A DNA stretch of 10,041 bases from Dialister sp. UBA734 (GCA_002297935.1 DBLC01000138.1:1-10041), one strand, 5' to 3'. Positions 1-5,866 are shown, counted from the first letter of the stretch. Notes: a model not told the origin generated them from the letters alone. A program made the numbers and translations.

Positions 1-25
1 ACCGGGGGTTTTCTTCATACAATAA

Positions 26-51
26 GGGGCGCTTTTGAATTTGTGCGCCCC
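26..51. other. GC hairpin with AT-rich loop (left-end copy)
   Basis: A 7-bp perfect stem, GGGGCGC (26-32) with GCGCCCC (45-51), closes a 12-nt loop. It is the first of five similar hairpins in the window (others at 3035-3060, 6282-6307, 7756-7781, 7805-7832). A TAA lies at 23-25 in one plus-strand frame, so it could follow the end of a gene lying left of the window and act as its terminator. No T-run follows, so a standard intrinsic terminator is not shown. Degenerate CTTCTCACT-type repeats follow at about 59-90. Confidence 0.5.
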
Positions 52-96
52 TTCCACCACTTCTCACTTCTAACTCCTCACTTCTCACTGCCTTTA

Positions 97-105
97 TGCT
101 ATAAT
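97..105 (+). promoter_or_regulatory. Extended -10 promoter of the 142-414 gene
   Basis: TGCTATAAT is a perfect extended -10 (TGn plus TATAAT at 100-105). It would start transcription near 112, giving a leader of about 30 nt that contains the AAAGGAG ribosome binding site at 127-133. No good -35 is seen at 17 bp, which is normal for extended -10 promoters. The same TGnTATAAT form recurs before other genes in the window. Confidence 0.6.
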
Positions 106-141
106 GATATTGAGAAATATTTTCACAAAGGAGAATCTACC

Positions 142-414
142 ATGAATACACTGCTCACCGGAGCAATCATTGTTGTGATTGCCGCTTGGTTCGGCTATTC
201 TTTATACCGTCTGTACCAAAGTTCCCAAGGAAAAGACTGCGCTAGTTGCGCGTTAGGCAGCAGTTTCGACTATAAGAAACATGGCATCGCCAAACCATCG
301 GAAATCAAACGCAACGAATACGTCACCGCCGCCGGCCATCATATCATCGTAGACGAAGAAGCGGCGAGACGACGGAGAGAACGAATCAGACAGATGATGG
401 AAGGAAAGAAATAA
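142..414 (+). CDS. Small Cys-containing membrane protein, FeoB-associated-like
   Basis: This is a 90-residue protein with one N-terminal membrane segment (about residues 5-22), then a tyrosine-rich stretch and a CxxC pair (KDCASCA, about residues 32-35). The tail is charged and ends in an Arg/Lys/Glu-rich helix. A single helix followed by a Cys cluster matches the FeoB-associated Cys-rich membrane protein family, small proteins often encoded beside the ferrous iron transporter FeoB. No feoB is in the window; it could lie to the left. The start at 142 is preferred over an in-frame ATG at 43 because AAAGGAG (127-133) sits 8 nt upstream and the extended -10 at 97-105 would lie inside the longer reading. 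The C-terminal half is longer than I expect for this family, so the assignment is tentative. Its TAA lies inside the terminal arm of the palindrome at 410-752. Confidence 0.6.
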   Translation: MNTLLTGAIIVVIAAWFGYSLYRLYQSSQGKDCASCALGSSFDYKKHGIAKPSEIKRNEYVTAAGHHIIVDEEAARRRRERIRQMMEGKK

Positions 415-752
415 AAGGGTATTGTTCTGCTGCCCCTTCTATTCAACAAAGAACATATACCGCTTGATAAAGGGTTATTTATTCTGCAGATTTCTTTAGC
501 AAACATAGAAAGAATATAGCTAGTATCAGGGTTATAACTCTGCAAATAACTTCTATTTCAAAGCGAAAAATACCGCTAGCAACAAGGTTATAAAAGGTTA
601 TGCCATGCTTATGAAATAACCCTTTATAACCTTGTTGCTGGCGGTATTTTACTTTGTTCAATAATCGAAATCTGCAGGATAAATAACCTTTTATCAAGCG
701 ATATAAGCTCTTTGTTTTCTACAAGTTATCCGCAGAACAATACCCTTTTATT
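410..752. repeat. Nested palindromic repeat element, copy 1
   Basis: This gene-free stretch is almost entirely inverted repeat. The outermost arms (410-430 and 732-752) are a perfect 21-bp match containing AAGGGTATTGTTCTGC. A second pair of about 48 bp (447-494 and 667-714) matches with few differences, and an inner 35-bp stem lies at 567-601/616-650. GGTTAT occurs seven times: plus strand at 473, 530, 586 and 596; minus strand at 616, 626 and 683. The inner stem is off-centre because about 58 extra bases sit on the left (roughly 495-566). A second copy is at 1921-2145. Both convergent genes end inside the outer arms. There is no transposase, so a non-autonomous element or an elaborate bidirectional terminator are both possible. 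Confidence 0.85.
567..650. terminator. Probable bidirectional terminator stem (core of copy 1)
   Basis: Arms 567-601 and 616-650 form a 35-bp stem with one G-T pair and one mismatch around a 14-nt loop. The stem has AAAA at its left base and TTTT at its right base, so either transcript would end in a U-tract. It lies between two converging genes (142-414 plus, 748-1815 minus), where a shared terminator is expected. It is far longer than a usual intrinsic terminator. The termination role is inferred from structure and position. Confidence 0.5.
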
Positions 753-1815
753 CCAAATGATATTCGCACTTCTCGTTCAGTGTTCCAGAGAGATGCAGCA
801 ATGTCGGTGCATCGGCGGCGTCGATGTAGAGGGCGTTGCCTTTTGGAATGCCATTGGCGGTGCCGTACACGGTATTCAGTCGTTTCCAGTTGGGGGACCA
901 TTCGGCTCTGATGCCAGCGGCCCGTGCTACGGCCATGACTGGCAAATAGATGTGTCCATCTTTGCCATAGGCATGGGCGTCCAGTTTCTGACCCTTCACA
1001 TAGAGATCATACACTTTGGCCACATAGTTCGGCACCCCGTCAGCCATCGCAATGGCATGCTGGATATCATCGGGGTCCGCAAAGCCAGCCACGCCGAAAG
1101 CGGCCAATTTCTTTTTCACATCCGACACGTCCAGATTTTCTCTGCCGTATCCATCGGGATAGACATAGTAAATCACCGTCTGGTCCGGTGCTTTTTCGAC
1201 CACCAATCGTTCATAAATGATATCTACAGGAATGCCTTTCACGATATGGGCAAATAAATCTTCCACATCGGCTTCATACATTCTGACGCACCCATGGGAC
1301 GCATAGGAACCGATGGACGACGCCACGTTGGTGCCATGAATCCCATAATTTCCGCCGATACCAATCCAGCGGTATCCCAGCGGACAATCGGGACCCGAAG
1401 GAATCTGTGTGTTCGAATCCGGATCAATCCAAGTGGGGTTCATTTCCATATCCACCACCTTGCGGCGTCCCACCGGCGTAGGAGAAGACGGTTTCCCCGG
1501 TGCAATAGGATACATACGAATCCCCACATCGCCCTGATACAAAGTCAAAAGTTTGCTAGCCAAATTGATTTCAATCCGCTTATCTTCAAAGGCCGGCTTC
1601 TTGACCGTCTTTTCTGTTTTCGTATCCAAAGCCGTTGTTGTTTTCACTTTGTTTGTTTCTACGGTTGGTTCTGCCTTGGCAGATGCTGCGGTTTCCGTCG
1701 TTTCTGCCTTTGTCACCAAAAGCACCTTCGGATGCTCCGCCGTTTTTGCCTCTGCCACATTCCCCATGGCTACAGCCGCCCCTAAAGCCAACGCCATCAT
1801 GATTTTTCTTACCAT
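748..1815 (-). CDS. L,D-transpeptidase (YkuD domain) with stalk-like C-terminal domain
   Basis: This 355-residue secreted protein has an N-terminal signal peptide (about 1-23, ending AEA), a Thr/Lys/Glu-rich linker (about 24-75) and a YkuD catalytic domain (about 78-200). It carries the expected active-site motifs: IHGTN (159-163) and SHGCVRM (173-179), with C176 the predicted nucleophile. The family forms 3-3 peptide cross-links in peptidoglycan, or attaches proteins to it, on the outer face of the membrane. Residues about 262-345 resemble the copper-amine-oxidase N-terminal-like stalk domain common in Negativicute envelope proteins; this part is a weaker call. The ATG at 1815 follows AAAAGGAG (1823-1830) by 7 nt. 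The gene has its own promoter and converges with the 142-414 gene. Its TAA lies inside the palindrome arm. Whether it cross-links peptidoglycan or anchors an outer-membrane protein cannot be told from the sequence. Confidence 0.9.
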   Translation of the reverse strand: MVRKIMMALALGAAVAMGNVAEAKTAEHPKVLLVTKAETTETAASAKAEPTVETNKVKTTTALDTKTEKTVKKPAFEDKRIEINLASKLLTLYQGDVGIRMYPIAPGKPSSPTPVGRRKVVDMEMNPTWIDPDSNTQIPSGPDCPLGYRWIGIGGNYGIHGTNVASSIGSYASHGCVRMYEADVEDLFAHIVKGIPVDIIYERLVVEKAPDQTVIYYVYPDGYGRENLDVSDVKKKLAAFGVAGFADPDDIQHAIAMADGVPNYVAKVYDLYVKGQKLDAHAYGKDGHIYLPVMAVARAAGIRAEWSPNWKRLNTVYGTANGIPKGNALYIDAADAPTLLHLSGTLNEKCEYHLE

Positions 1816-1848
1816 AATGCCACTCCTTTTCCAGAAGATATTTCATTC

Positions 1849-1857
1849 ATTATATCA
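1849..1857 (-). promoter_or_regulatory. Extended -10 promoter of the L,D-transpeptidase gene
   Basis: On the minus strand this reads TGATATAAT, a perfect extended -10, with a start near 1842 and a leader of about 27 nt holding the AAAAGGAG site. A perfect TTGACA (minus strand, 1895-1900) lies about 40 bp further upstream. It is too far to be the -35 of this promoter, and no good -10 lies 17 bp from it (TATCCC at 1872-1877). Confidence 0.6.
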
Positions 1858-1920
1858 CGTTATGATACAGGGGGATATTCGAGAATTTCGCTTGTGTCAA
1901 GTATCCCGTAACGTTTTTTC

Positions 1921-2145
1921 AAAAGGTTATTCATTCTACTGATTCCCATAGTATAACAAAGAAAAATACCGCTACTACCAAGGTTATAAAAGGTTATTTC
2001 ATAGAATGTCATAACCCTTTATAACCTTGTTGATAGCGGTGTTTTTCATTTGTTGAATTTGCGAAATCAACAGAATAAATAACCCTTTACCAAGCGGTAT
2101 ATGCTCCTTGTTTCGCAAAAGAAATCAGCAGAATAATAACCTTGC
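1921..2145. repeat. Nested palindromic repeat element, copy 2
   Basis: This is a shorter relative of 410-752, filling most of the gap between the transpeptidase promoter and the end of the glycosylase gene. The outer arms are imperfect (about 1924-1945 and 2120-2141, AAGGTTATTnATTCTnCTGAT-type), and the inner stem is at 1962-1997/2011-2046. Seven GGTTAT motifs are present again: plus strand at 1925, 1982 and 1992; minus strand at 2011, 2021, 2079 and 2136. The right half aligns closely with the right half of copy 1 through an ACCGCTTGGTAAAGGGTTAT-like block on the minus strand (about 2077-2099). The left half is shortened. The remaining bases, 1858-1920 and 2146-2154, hold no feature I can name apart from the TTGACA noted with the promoter. 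Confidence 0.8.
1962..2046. terminator. Probable terminator stem (core of copy 2)
   Basis: Arms 1962-1997 and 2011-2046 form a 36-bp stem with a few mismatches around a 13-nt loop. It has AAAAA at the left base and TTTTT at the right, so it could stop transcription in either direction. It lies about 110 nt past the stop of the glycosylase gene (minus strand) and would also shield the transpeptidase promoter from read-through. The role is inferred. Confidence 0.5.
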
Positions 2146-2154
2146 TAAAAACAT

Positions 2155-2925
2155 TTACATGCTCATGTTTCTATGCCGTCTCTCCCGTTCCCCCGCCAAC
2201 ATCTCCAACAGGTTGGGCGGAGTTTCGCTTTTCCATACCCAATCGGGGCACGCTGCGGCGGCTCGTTCTTTGGCGGCTTTCAAATCGTAGTACACCTGCC
2301 ACTTGGCTTCTACCAAGCCCCGACCGGTCTGACGAAGCAAGTAGGCCGGATGGAAGGTGGGCATTACCGGAATGCCGTGGTAATCAATCCAGTGGCCCCG
2401 GGAGCGAATAATCCCGGCTTCCCTTCCCAGGAAGAAACGAAGTGCCACTTTGCCTAGGCCGATGATCACTTTCGGCTGTACCAACTGGATTTCCTGCATG
2501 AGCCAAAGGGAGCCACAAAAATGGCCTTCTTCCATGGTAGGCGTCCGGTTGCCCCGAGGACGACATTTCACGATATTGGTGACATACACATGATCCCGGG
2601 TGATGCCCACCGAAGCCAACGCTTTATCCAAAAGCTGTCCCGACGGTCCCACCAAGGGGCCGCCGTAATCATCTTCGACCCCGCCAGGCCCCTCACCGAC
2701 AATCATCAAAGGAGAATCCGATGGACCGGTAGACAACACCGGACCCAAACCACCCTCCCGCCGGAGCCGGCAACGTTCGCAGGACGTAATGGCTGCTTTC
2801 AATTCCTCGTGGCTATGAAAAGAAGCCCCTTCCTTCTCCTTTGCAGCAGCCTGGTTCCGTTCCGCCAACTCCCGCTGCCGCCGAGCCACATATTCCTCGG
2901 GGTCCTCATTTCCGAATAAGTCCAT
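2155..2925 (-). CDS. Family 4 uracil-DNA glycosylase (Fe-S cluster type)
   Basis: This 256-residue cytoplasmic DNA repair enzyme removes uracil from DNA to begin base excision repair. Signature motifs are in order: GEGPG followed by ED (77-85), GGPLVGPSG (88-96), TNIVKCRPRGNRTP (116-129) and FHPAYL (191-196). Four cysteines, C49 and C52 (CxxC) plus C121 and C137 (Cx15C), match the [4Fe-4S] ligands of family 4 enzymes. The N-terminal 40 residues are charged and probably helical. The C-terminal 40 or so residues past the core are lysine/arginine/glutamate-rich and poorly conserved in general. The ATG at 2925 has a G-rich AGGGGGAT (minus strand, 2933-2940) 7 nt upstream. A TGATATAAA on the minus strand at 2941-2949 resembles an extended -10 but lies so close that the ribosome site would fall at or before the transcript start, so I do not call it. 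The gene may be co-transcribed with dnaB upstream, across a 156-bp repeat-filled gap. Confidence 0.93.
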   Translation of the reverse strand: MDLFGNEDPEEYVARRQRELAERNQAAAKEKEGASFHSHEELKAAITSCERCRLRREGGLGPVLSTGPSDSPLMIVGEGPGGVEDDYGGPLVGPSGQLLDKALASVGITRDHVYVTNIVKCRPRGNRTPTMEEGHFCGSLWLMQEIQLVQPKVIIGLGKVALRFFLGREAGIIRSRGHWIDYHGIPVMPTFHPAYLLRQTGRGLVEAKWQVYYDLKAAKERAAAACPDWVWKSETPPNLLEMLAGERERRHRNMSM

Positions 2926-2949
2926 ATATAAAATCCCCCTTTTATATCA

Positions 2950-3020
2950 GTGACTGGTAGACTCGTGACTCGTGACTAGAATTATGTTTCCCTAGTCACC
3001 AGTCACGAGTCACTAGTCAC
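2950..3020. repeat. Inverted array of GTGACT-type 7-bp repeats
   Basis: The left arm 2950-2979 is built from GTGACTCGTGACT-like heptads. The right arm 2992-3020 is nearly its reverse complement (CTAGTCACCAGTCAC-like), with a 12-base spacer. The array fills the gap between dnaB and the glycosylase gene. It belongs to the same family as the CAGTCAC repeats at about 4735-4768, 6242-6268 and 8722-8756. Confidence 0.85.
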
Positions 3021-3034
3021 CCAATCATATATTC

Positions 3035-3060
3035 GCGGCGCTTTATAATTTGTGCGCCGC
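3035..3060. other. GC hairpin downstream of dnaB
   Basis: Perfect 7-bp stem GCGGCGC (3035-3041) with GCGCCGC (3054-3060), loop TTTATAATTTGT. It starts 21 nt past the dnaB stop codon on the minus strand. The same loop recurs in the hairpin beyond the MATE gene at 6282-6307, with one changed base. A 3'-end stabiliser, protein site or terminator are possible; no T-run supports a standard intrinsic terminator. Confidence 0.6.
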
Positions 3061-3081
3061 CACCTTCATTCCTCATTGAAG

Positions 3082-4545
3082 TTACATCATATCCGGCGGT
3101 GGTTCTTGGTTGGTGATTTCGTAGAAGAGAGTGAACTGACCGGCGAAGTGGAGTTTGACCGTGTCAACTGGGCCATTACGGTTTTTCGCCAGAATGATTT
3201 CGGTTTCATTCTTTCTGGGGTCATCGTCTTCGATTTCGCGGTCGTAGTAAGCCGGGCGGAAGAGGAAGCTAACCATATCCGCATCCTGTTCCAAAGAACC
3301 GGATTCACGAAGGTCTGACAGGAAAGGCCTGTGGTCCTGCCGGGCTTCTACGCTTCGAGAGAGCTGGGACAGGGCGATGACCGGCACATTGAGTTCACGG
3401 GCCAGACTTTTCAGAGAACGAGAAATTTCAGAAATTTCTTGCTGGCGATTGTCGTTATTTCTGGCGGTATTCTTAGCCTGCATGAGCTGCAAGTAGTCGA
3501 TCATGATGATGTCCAGCCCCTGTTCCGCTTTGAGGCGGCGACACTTGGAACGAATTTCCGACACCGACACCCCTGGCGTGTCGTCGATAAAGAGCGGCGC
3601 ATCCATGAGCACACTGGCCGCATTGGCCAGCTGGTCCCATTCCTTCTGTGTGGTGATACGGCCGGTACGCAGTTTGGAGCTGTCCACCAACGCAGTGGAG
3701 CAAAGAAGGCGCTGTACCAACTGTTCCCGCGACATTTCCAAGGAGAAGAAGGCCACGTGTTTATGGGCGGAAGAAATACTCATATTCTTGGCGATATTCA
3801 GCACGAACGCCGTTTTACCCATAGACGGGCGGGCAGCCACAATGATGAAATCCCCCTTCTGGAACCCACTGGTCAGGGCATCCAGCGACGGGAAGCCGCT
3901 GGCTAAGCCGGTGATGGATTCTTTATTTTTAAATTTCCGGGTGATTTCTTCCAATTCATTTTGCACCGCTTCCCCGATGGACGTAAAGTCAGAACGCCGT
4001 TCATCCCGGGTCACTGCCAAGATGGTTTTTTCCGCGTTGTCGGTGATATCCTGCACATCATCCCGTTCCGAATAGGCTTCATCGGTGATGACTCCCGCCG
4101 CATCGATAAGGCGGCGCAGTTTCGCCTTGTCCGCCACAATATCCGCATGGCGATCCACCGCTTTGGTGGTCACCACATTGGCCGGCAATTCATTCACATA
4201 GAGCACGCCGCCTACATCATCCAAACGTCCCATACGCTTCAATTCTTCGGTGACCGTCAAAATATCTGCCGGTTCACCTCGATGGGCCAGGTTCAGAATG
4301 GCCTGGAAAATAATAGAATTGGCTTCCCGGTAGAAATCAGCGGCGGTGAGCTTATCCTCAGCAGTCAAAATGGCATCCTTATCCAAGAGCATAGCCCCTA
4401 AAACCGATTTCTCCGCGTCAATATTCTGCGGTGGAATGCGGGTCACAATCATGGTATCCGTATCGGTCTTACGGCTTCCCCACTTTCCTTTGTCTCTCTG
4501 TTTCCACTCTTCCTTCTTTTTTGATATATTTTCTGCCTCAGCCAT
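3082..4545 (-). CDS. dnaB: Replicative DNA helicase DnaB
   Basis: This 487-residue hexameric 5'-3' helicase unwinds DNA ahead of the replication fork and recruits primase. The N-terminal DnaB domain begins at RIPPQNIDAEKSVLGAML (36-52) and runs to about 135. A linker (about 175-205) leads to the RecA-like ATPase. Walker A is ARPSMGKTA (238-246), the catalytic glutamate lies in FSLEMS (E270), Walker B is IIMIDYLQLM (346-355), the ALSQLSRSVEAR loop spans 391-402 and the arginine-finger region is AKNRNGP (453-459). The protein is uninterrupted, with no intein. It is slightly long because of a charged 31-residue N-terminal extension. The ATG at 4545 has GAAAGGAAAA upstream, whereas the internal ATG at 4452 (residue 32) has no ribosome binding site; the shorter start remains possible. 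dnaB often lies near oriC with rplI in this phylum, but here it follows a pseudopilin gene and seems to have its own promoter. Confidence 0.98.
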   Translation of the reverse strand: MAEAENISKKKEEWKQRDKGKWGSRKTDTDTMIVTRIPPQNIDAEKSVLGAMLLDKDAILTAEDKLTAADFYREANSIIFQAILNLAHRGEPADILTVTEELKRMGRLDDVGGVLYVNELPANVVTTKAVDRHADIVADKAKLRRLIDAAGVITDEAYSERDDVQDITDNAEKTILAVTRDERRSDFTSIGEAVQNELEEITRKFKNKESITGLASGFPSLDALTSGFQKGDFIIVAARPSMGKTAFVLNIAKNMSISSAHKHVAFFSLEMSREQLVQRLLCSTALVDSSKLRTGRITTQKEWDQLANAASVLMDAPLFIDDTPGVSVSEIRSKCRRLKAEQGLDIIMIDYLQLMQAKNTARNNDNRQQEISEISRSLKSLARELNVPVIALSQLSRSVEARQDHRPFLSDLRESGSLEQDADMVSFLFRPAYYDREIEDDDPRKNETEIILAKNRNGPVDTVKLHFAGQFTLFYEITNQEPPPDMM

Positions 4546-4591
4546 ATAAATTTTCCTTTCTCACTTTCTCCATTGTTGTTAGTTGTTTGTT

Positions 4592-4620
4592 GTTAGGATC
4601 CTAACCTATTTTTCATTATA
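4592..4620 (-). promoter_or_regulatory. dnaB -10 box with overlapping 14-bp palindrome
   Basis: On the minus strand a perfect TATAAT lies at 4615-4620, predicting a start near 4608 and a leader of about 60 nt before dnaB. No clear -35 is found at 16-18 bp, and there is no TGn extension. Immediately downstream is the perfect palindrome GTTAGGATCCTAAC (4592-4605), covering roughly +3 to +16, where a repressor would block initiation. A/C-rich AACAACAAACAAC-type sequence follows. The operator role is inferred from position only. Confidence 0.45.
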
Positions 4621-4698
4621 CGAATCACATAGAACATTCCATGTCCATGTAAATTTTTACAAAATAAATACTTGTTGATTCAATGATAACAAGCATTT

Positions 4699-4768
4699 CC
4701 TAATCCCTAGGGCCTAGCTACTAATCCCTAAAACCCCAGTCACCAGTCACTAGTCTACCAGTCACCTG
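4699..4768. repeat. Dispersed 52-bp repeat with CAGTCAC heptads, copy 1
   Basis: Bases 4699-4750 match 8684-8735 with two differences over 52 bp. The block starts CCTAATCCCTAGGGCCTAGC and runs into CAGTCAC heptads. Here the heptads then degrade (CACTAGTCTACCAGTCACC). It sits just past the pseudopilin stop codon (minus strand). Nothing else is recognisable in 4621-4698 except short ATGTCCATGT-type direct repeats. Confidence 0.85.
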
Positions 4769-4778
4769 TCTATATGAT

Positions 4779-5276
4779 TCACTGCTTCTCTATCCTCACT
4801 CGTCCCGTATAGGCCGCCACGGTGATGAGCCGCCGGTGCTTGCCGTCACGGGTCTGCAAAGTTTGTGTATATTTCGTGCTGTTTCCTGCGTAACCATCTT
4901 TGCGGAACGTCAGGTCCAGCACTACGTTGGTGGTAATATTTTTCGGCAAATTGCCTTTGGGACTGACCCGAGTGGTGCCTCGTTTGGCATAGTAAGAAAC
5001 GAGCCCATCACTGGCAGGGCCGCAATGGAAATTCACTTTGTCCGTAATATTTCCATACCGATCGGTATAGCTTTTCGCCAAGGTTTCTGTCTCGCGAATG
5101 GCGGCAGCCACTTCTTCGGCAGCCATATCGAGCTGTCGCTCCTGCTGCCAATCCCAAAGTTTCGGCACTGCCACTCCCATAGCGAGCGACAGAATAAGCA
5201 GCACCGCCAAGGCTTCAACCAGCAAAAAGCCAGAGCGCCGTGAAGAGAGAAAGCCCCACCGTTTCCTGCAGTCCAT
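4779..5276 (-). CDS. Type II/IV pseudopilin, GspH/FimT-like
   Basis: This 165-residue protein has a class III (prepilin) signal. A 16-residue basic leader ends SRRSG, and cleavage between G16 and F17 would give a mature start FLLVEALAVLL with the essential Glu at +5 (E21). A single hydrophobic helix follows (about 17-38), then a globular domain ending in a beta-rich stretch with AYTGRVRI, as in GspH/FimT minor pseudopilins. It would be a minor subunit of a type IV pilus, competence pilus or type II secretion pseudopilus at the inner membrane. The ATG at 5276 is chosen because GGAGGAGGG lies just upstream and it gives a normal leader; an in-frame ATG at 5363 adds 29 residues without a ribosome site. 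It overlaps the prepilin peptidase gene by 62 nt in another frame. No other pilus genes (ATPase, platform, major pilin) are in the window. Confidence 0.85.
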   Translation of the reverse strand: MDCRKRWGFLSSRRSGFLLVEALAVLLILSLAMGVAVPKLWDWQQERQLDMAAEEVAAAIRETETLAKSYTDRYGNITDKVNFHCGPASDGLVSYYAKRGTTRVSPKGNLPKNITTNVVLDLTFRKDGYAGNSTKYTQTLQTRDGKHRRLITVAAYTGRVRIEKQ

Positions 5277-5766
5277 AGGCGATCCCTCCTCCCAGTGCCA
5301 GGAAAGGAGCAAAGCGGACACCCTTCCTGTGCGTATTTCTTTTTTGTAGATATACCCATCCACACCAGACCAAAGCTAACATAGAAGCCAGCCAAAGAAA
5401 TAGAAGTGCAAATACCGGCGTGAGCCATAGAGAAACCGCAGCGGAAAGAATAACATCTCCCATACCAGCAGCGTCTTTTTTGATGACATACAGCAAGCCG
5501 TACAGAGCCAATAGAAAAATCTCCGAAGCCAAACTCTCCATCCCATGCCCCGCCTGCCAGGATGTAATGATTCCTGAAACGGCCAGTAAAAGAGACCAGC
5601 CATCAGAAATATACCCGCTCCGCGCATCTTCTATAGCAGGCCCCAGCAGAAGGAGTGCCAAAAGCACGATGCTCCACCCGGTCCCCGCTAAGAGCCAAGA
5701 CAAGCTGCCTGCCACCGCCACGGCTAGAAAAAGACAACCTCTAGGATACCGCTCGATCACATCCAT
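5215..5766 (-). CDS. Prepilin peptidase, A24 family, short form
   Basis: This 183-residue polytopic membrane protease has about six hydrophobic segments. Two aspartates match the family's catalytic pair: D47 in EDARSGYISD and D104 in GMGD, the GxGD signature. It would remove the leader from prepilins such as the one encoded next. It lacks the N-terminal domain with cysteines that carries N-methyltransferase activity in full-length PilD-type enzymes, so methylation by this protein is doubtful. The conserved FAPFLALGG near residues 152-160 precedes the last helix, showing that the C-terminus is intact. The ATG at 5766 has GGAGG (5772-5776) 5 nt upstream, and a strong extended -10 lies at 5817-5825. 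The last 62 nt also encode the start of the pseudopilin, so the two are almost certainly co-transcribed and probably translationally coupled. Confidence 0.9.
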   Translation of the reverse strand: MDVIERYPRGCLFLAVAVAGSLSWLLAGTGWSIVLLALLLLGPAIEDARSGYISDGWSLLLAVSGIITSWQAGHGMESLASEIFLLALYGLLYVIKKDAAGMGDVILSAAVSLWLTPVFALLFLWLASMLALVWCGWVYLQKRNTHRKGVRFAPFLALGGGIAYGLQETVGLSLFTALWLFAG

Positions 5767-5816
5767 GGCTTCCTCCAGAAATGACAGCCCTGAAAATTTT
5801 CATAACTTCCACAAGT

Positions 5817-5825
5817 ATTATAGCA
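5817..5825 (-). promoter_or_regulatory. Extended -10 promoter of the peptidase-pseudopilin unit
   Basis: On the minus strand this reads TGCTATAAT, a perfect extended -10 identical to the one at 97-105. Transcription would start near 5810, about 44 nt before the peptidase ATG. It lies directly after the terminator-like stem at 5830-5866, so the unit is insulated from transcription arriving from the MATE side. Confidence 0.65.
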
Positions 5826-5829
5826 TTGA

Positions 5830-5866
5830 AAAAACGATGGAACCACGAAAAGATTCCATCGTTTTT
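5830..5866. terminator. Bidirectional intrinsic terminator
   Basis: A perfect 13-bp stem, AAAAACGATGGAA (5830-5842) with TTCCATCGTTTTT (5854-5866), closes an 11-nt loop. The minus-strand transcript would end in six T, and the plus strand also has a T-run. It separates the MATE-side transcription from the pilin unit promoter. The distance from the MATE stop codon is about 470 nt, so it would end a long 3' tail or stray transcripts. Confidence 0.75.

Noticed and set aside
43..141. Longer start for the first gene
   Set aside because: The added residues translate CTTCTCACT-type repeats and the promoter; the internal ATG at 142 has a good ribosome site.
479..697. Minus-strand 72-codon open frame within the palindrome
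   Set aside because: It consists entirely of inverted-repeat sequence, which mirrors itself, and has no ribosome site or protein-like pattern.
712..1257. Plus-strand open frame opposite the L,D-transpeptidase gene
   Set aside because: It overlaps the YkuD catalytic region on the other strand and begins inside the palindrome; no domain or ribosome site.
1895..1900. TTGACA as -35 of the transpeptidase promoter
   Set aside because: It is about 40 bp from the good -10 at 1849-1854, and no acceptable -10 lies 16-18 bp from it.
3331..4401. Plus-strand open frames opposite dnaB
   Set aside because: They are antisense shadows of a well-conserved helicase gene, without recognisable domains or start signals.
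5277..5363. Longer pseudopilin start adding 29 residues
   Set aside because: No ribosome site before 5363, and the leader would be unusually long; the 5276 start has GGAGGAGGG and gives a normal prepilin leader.
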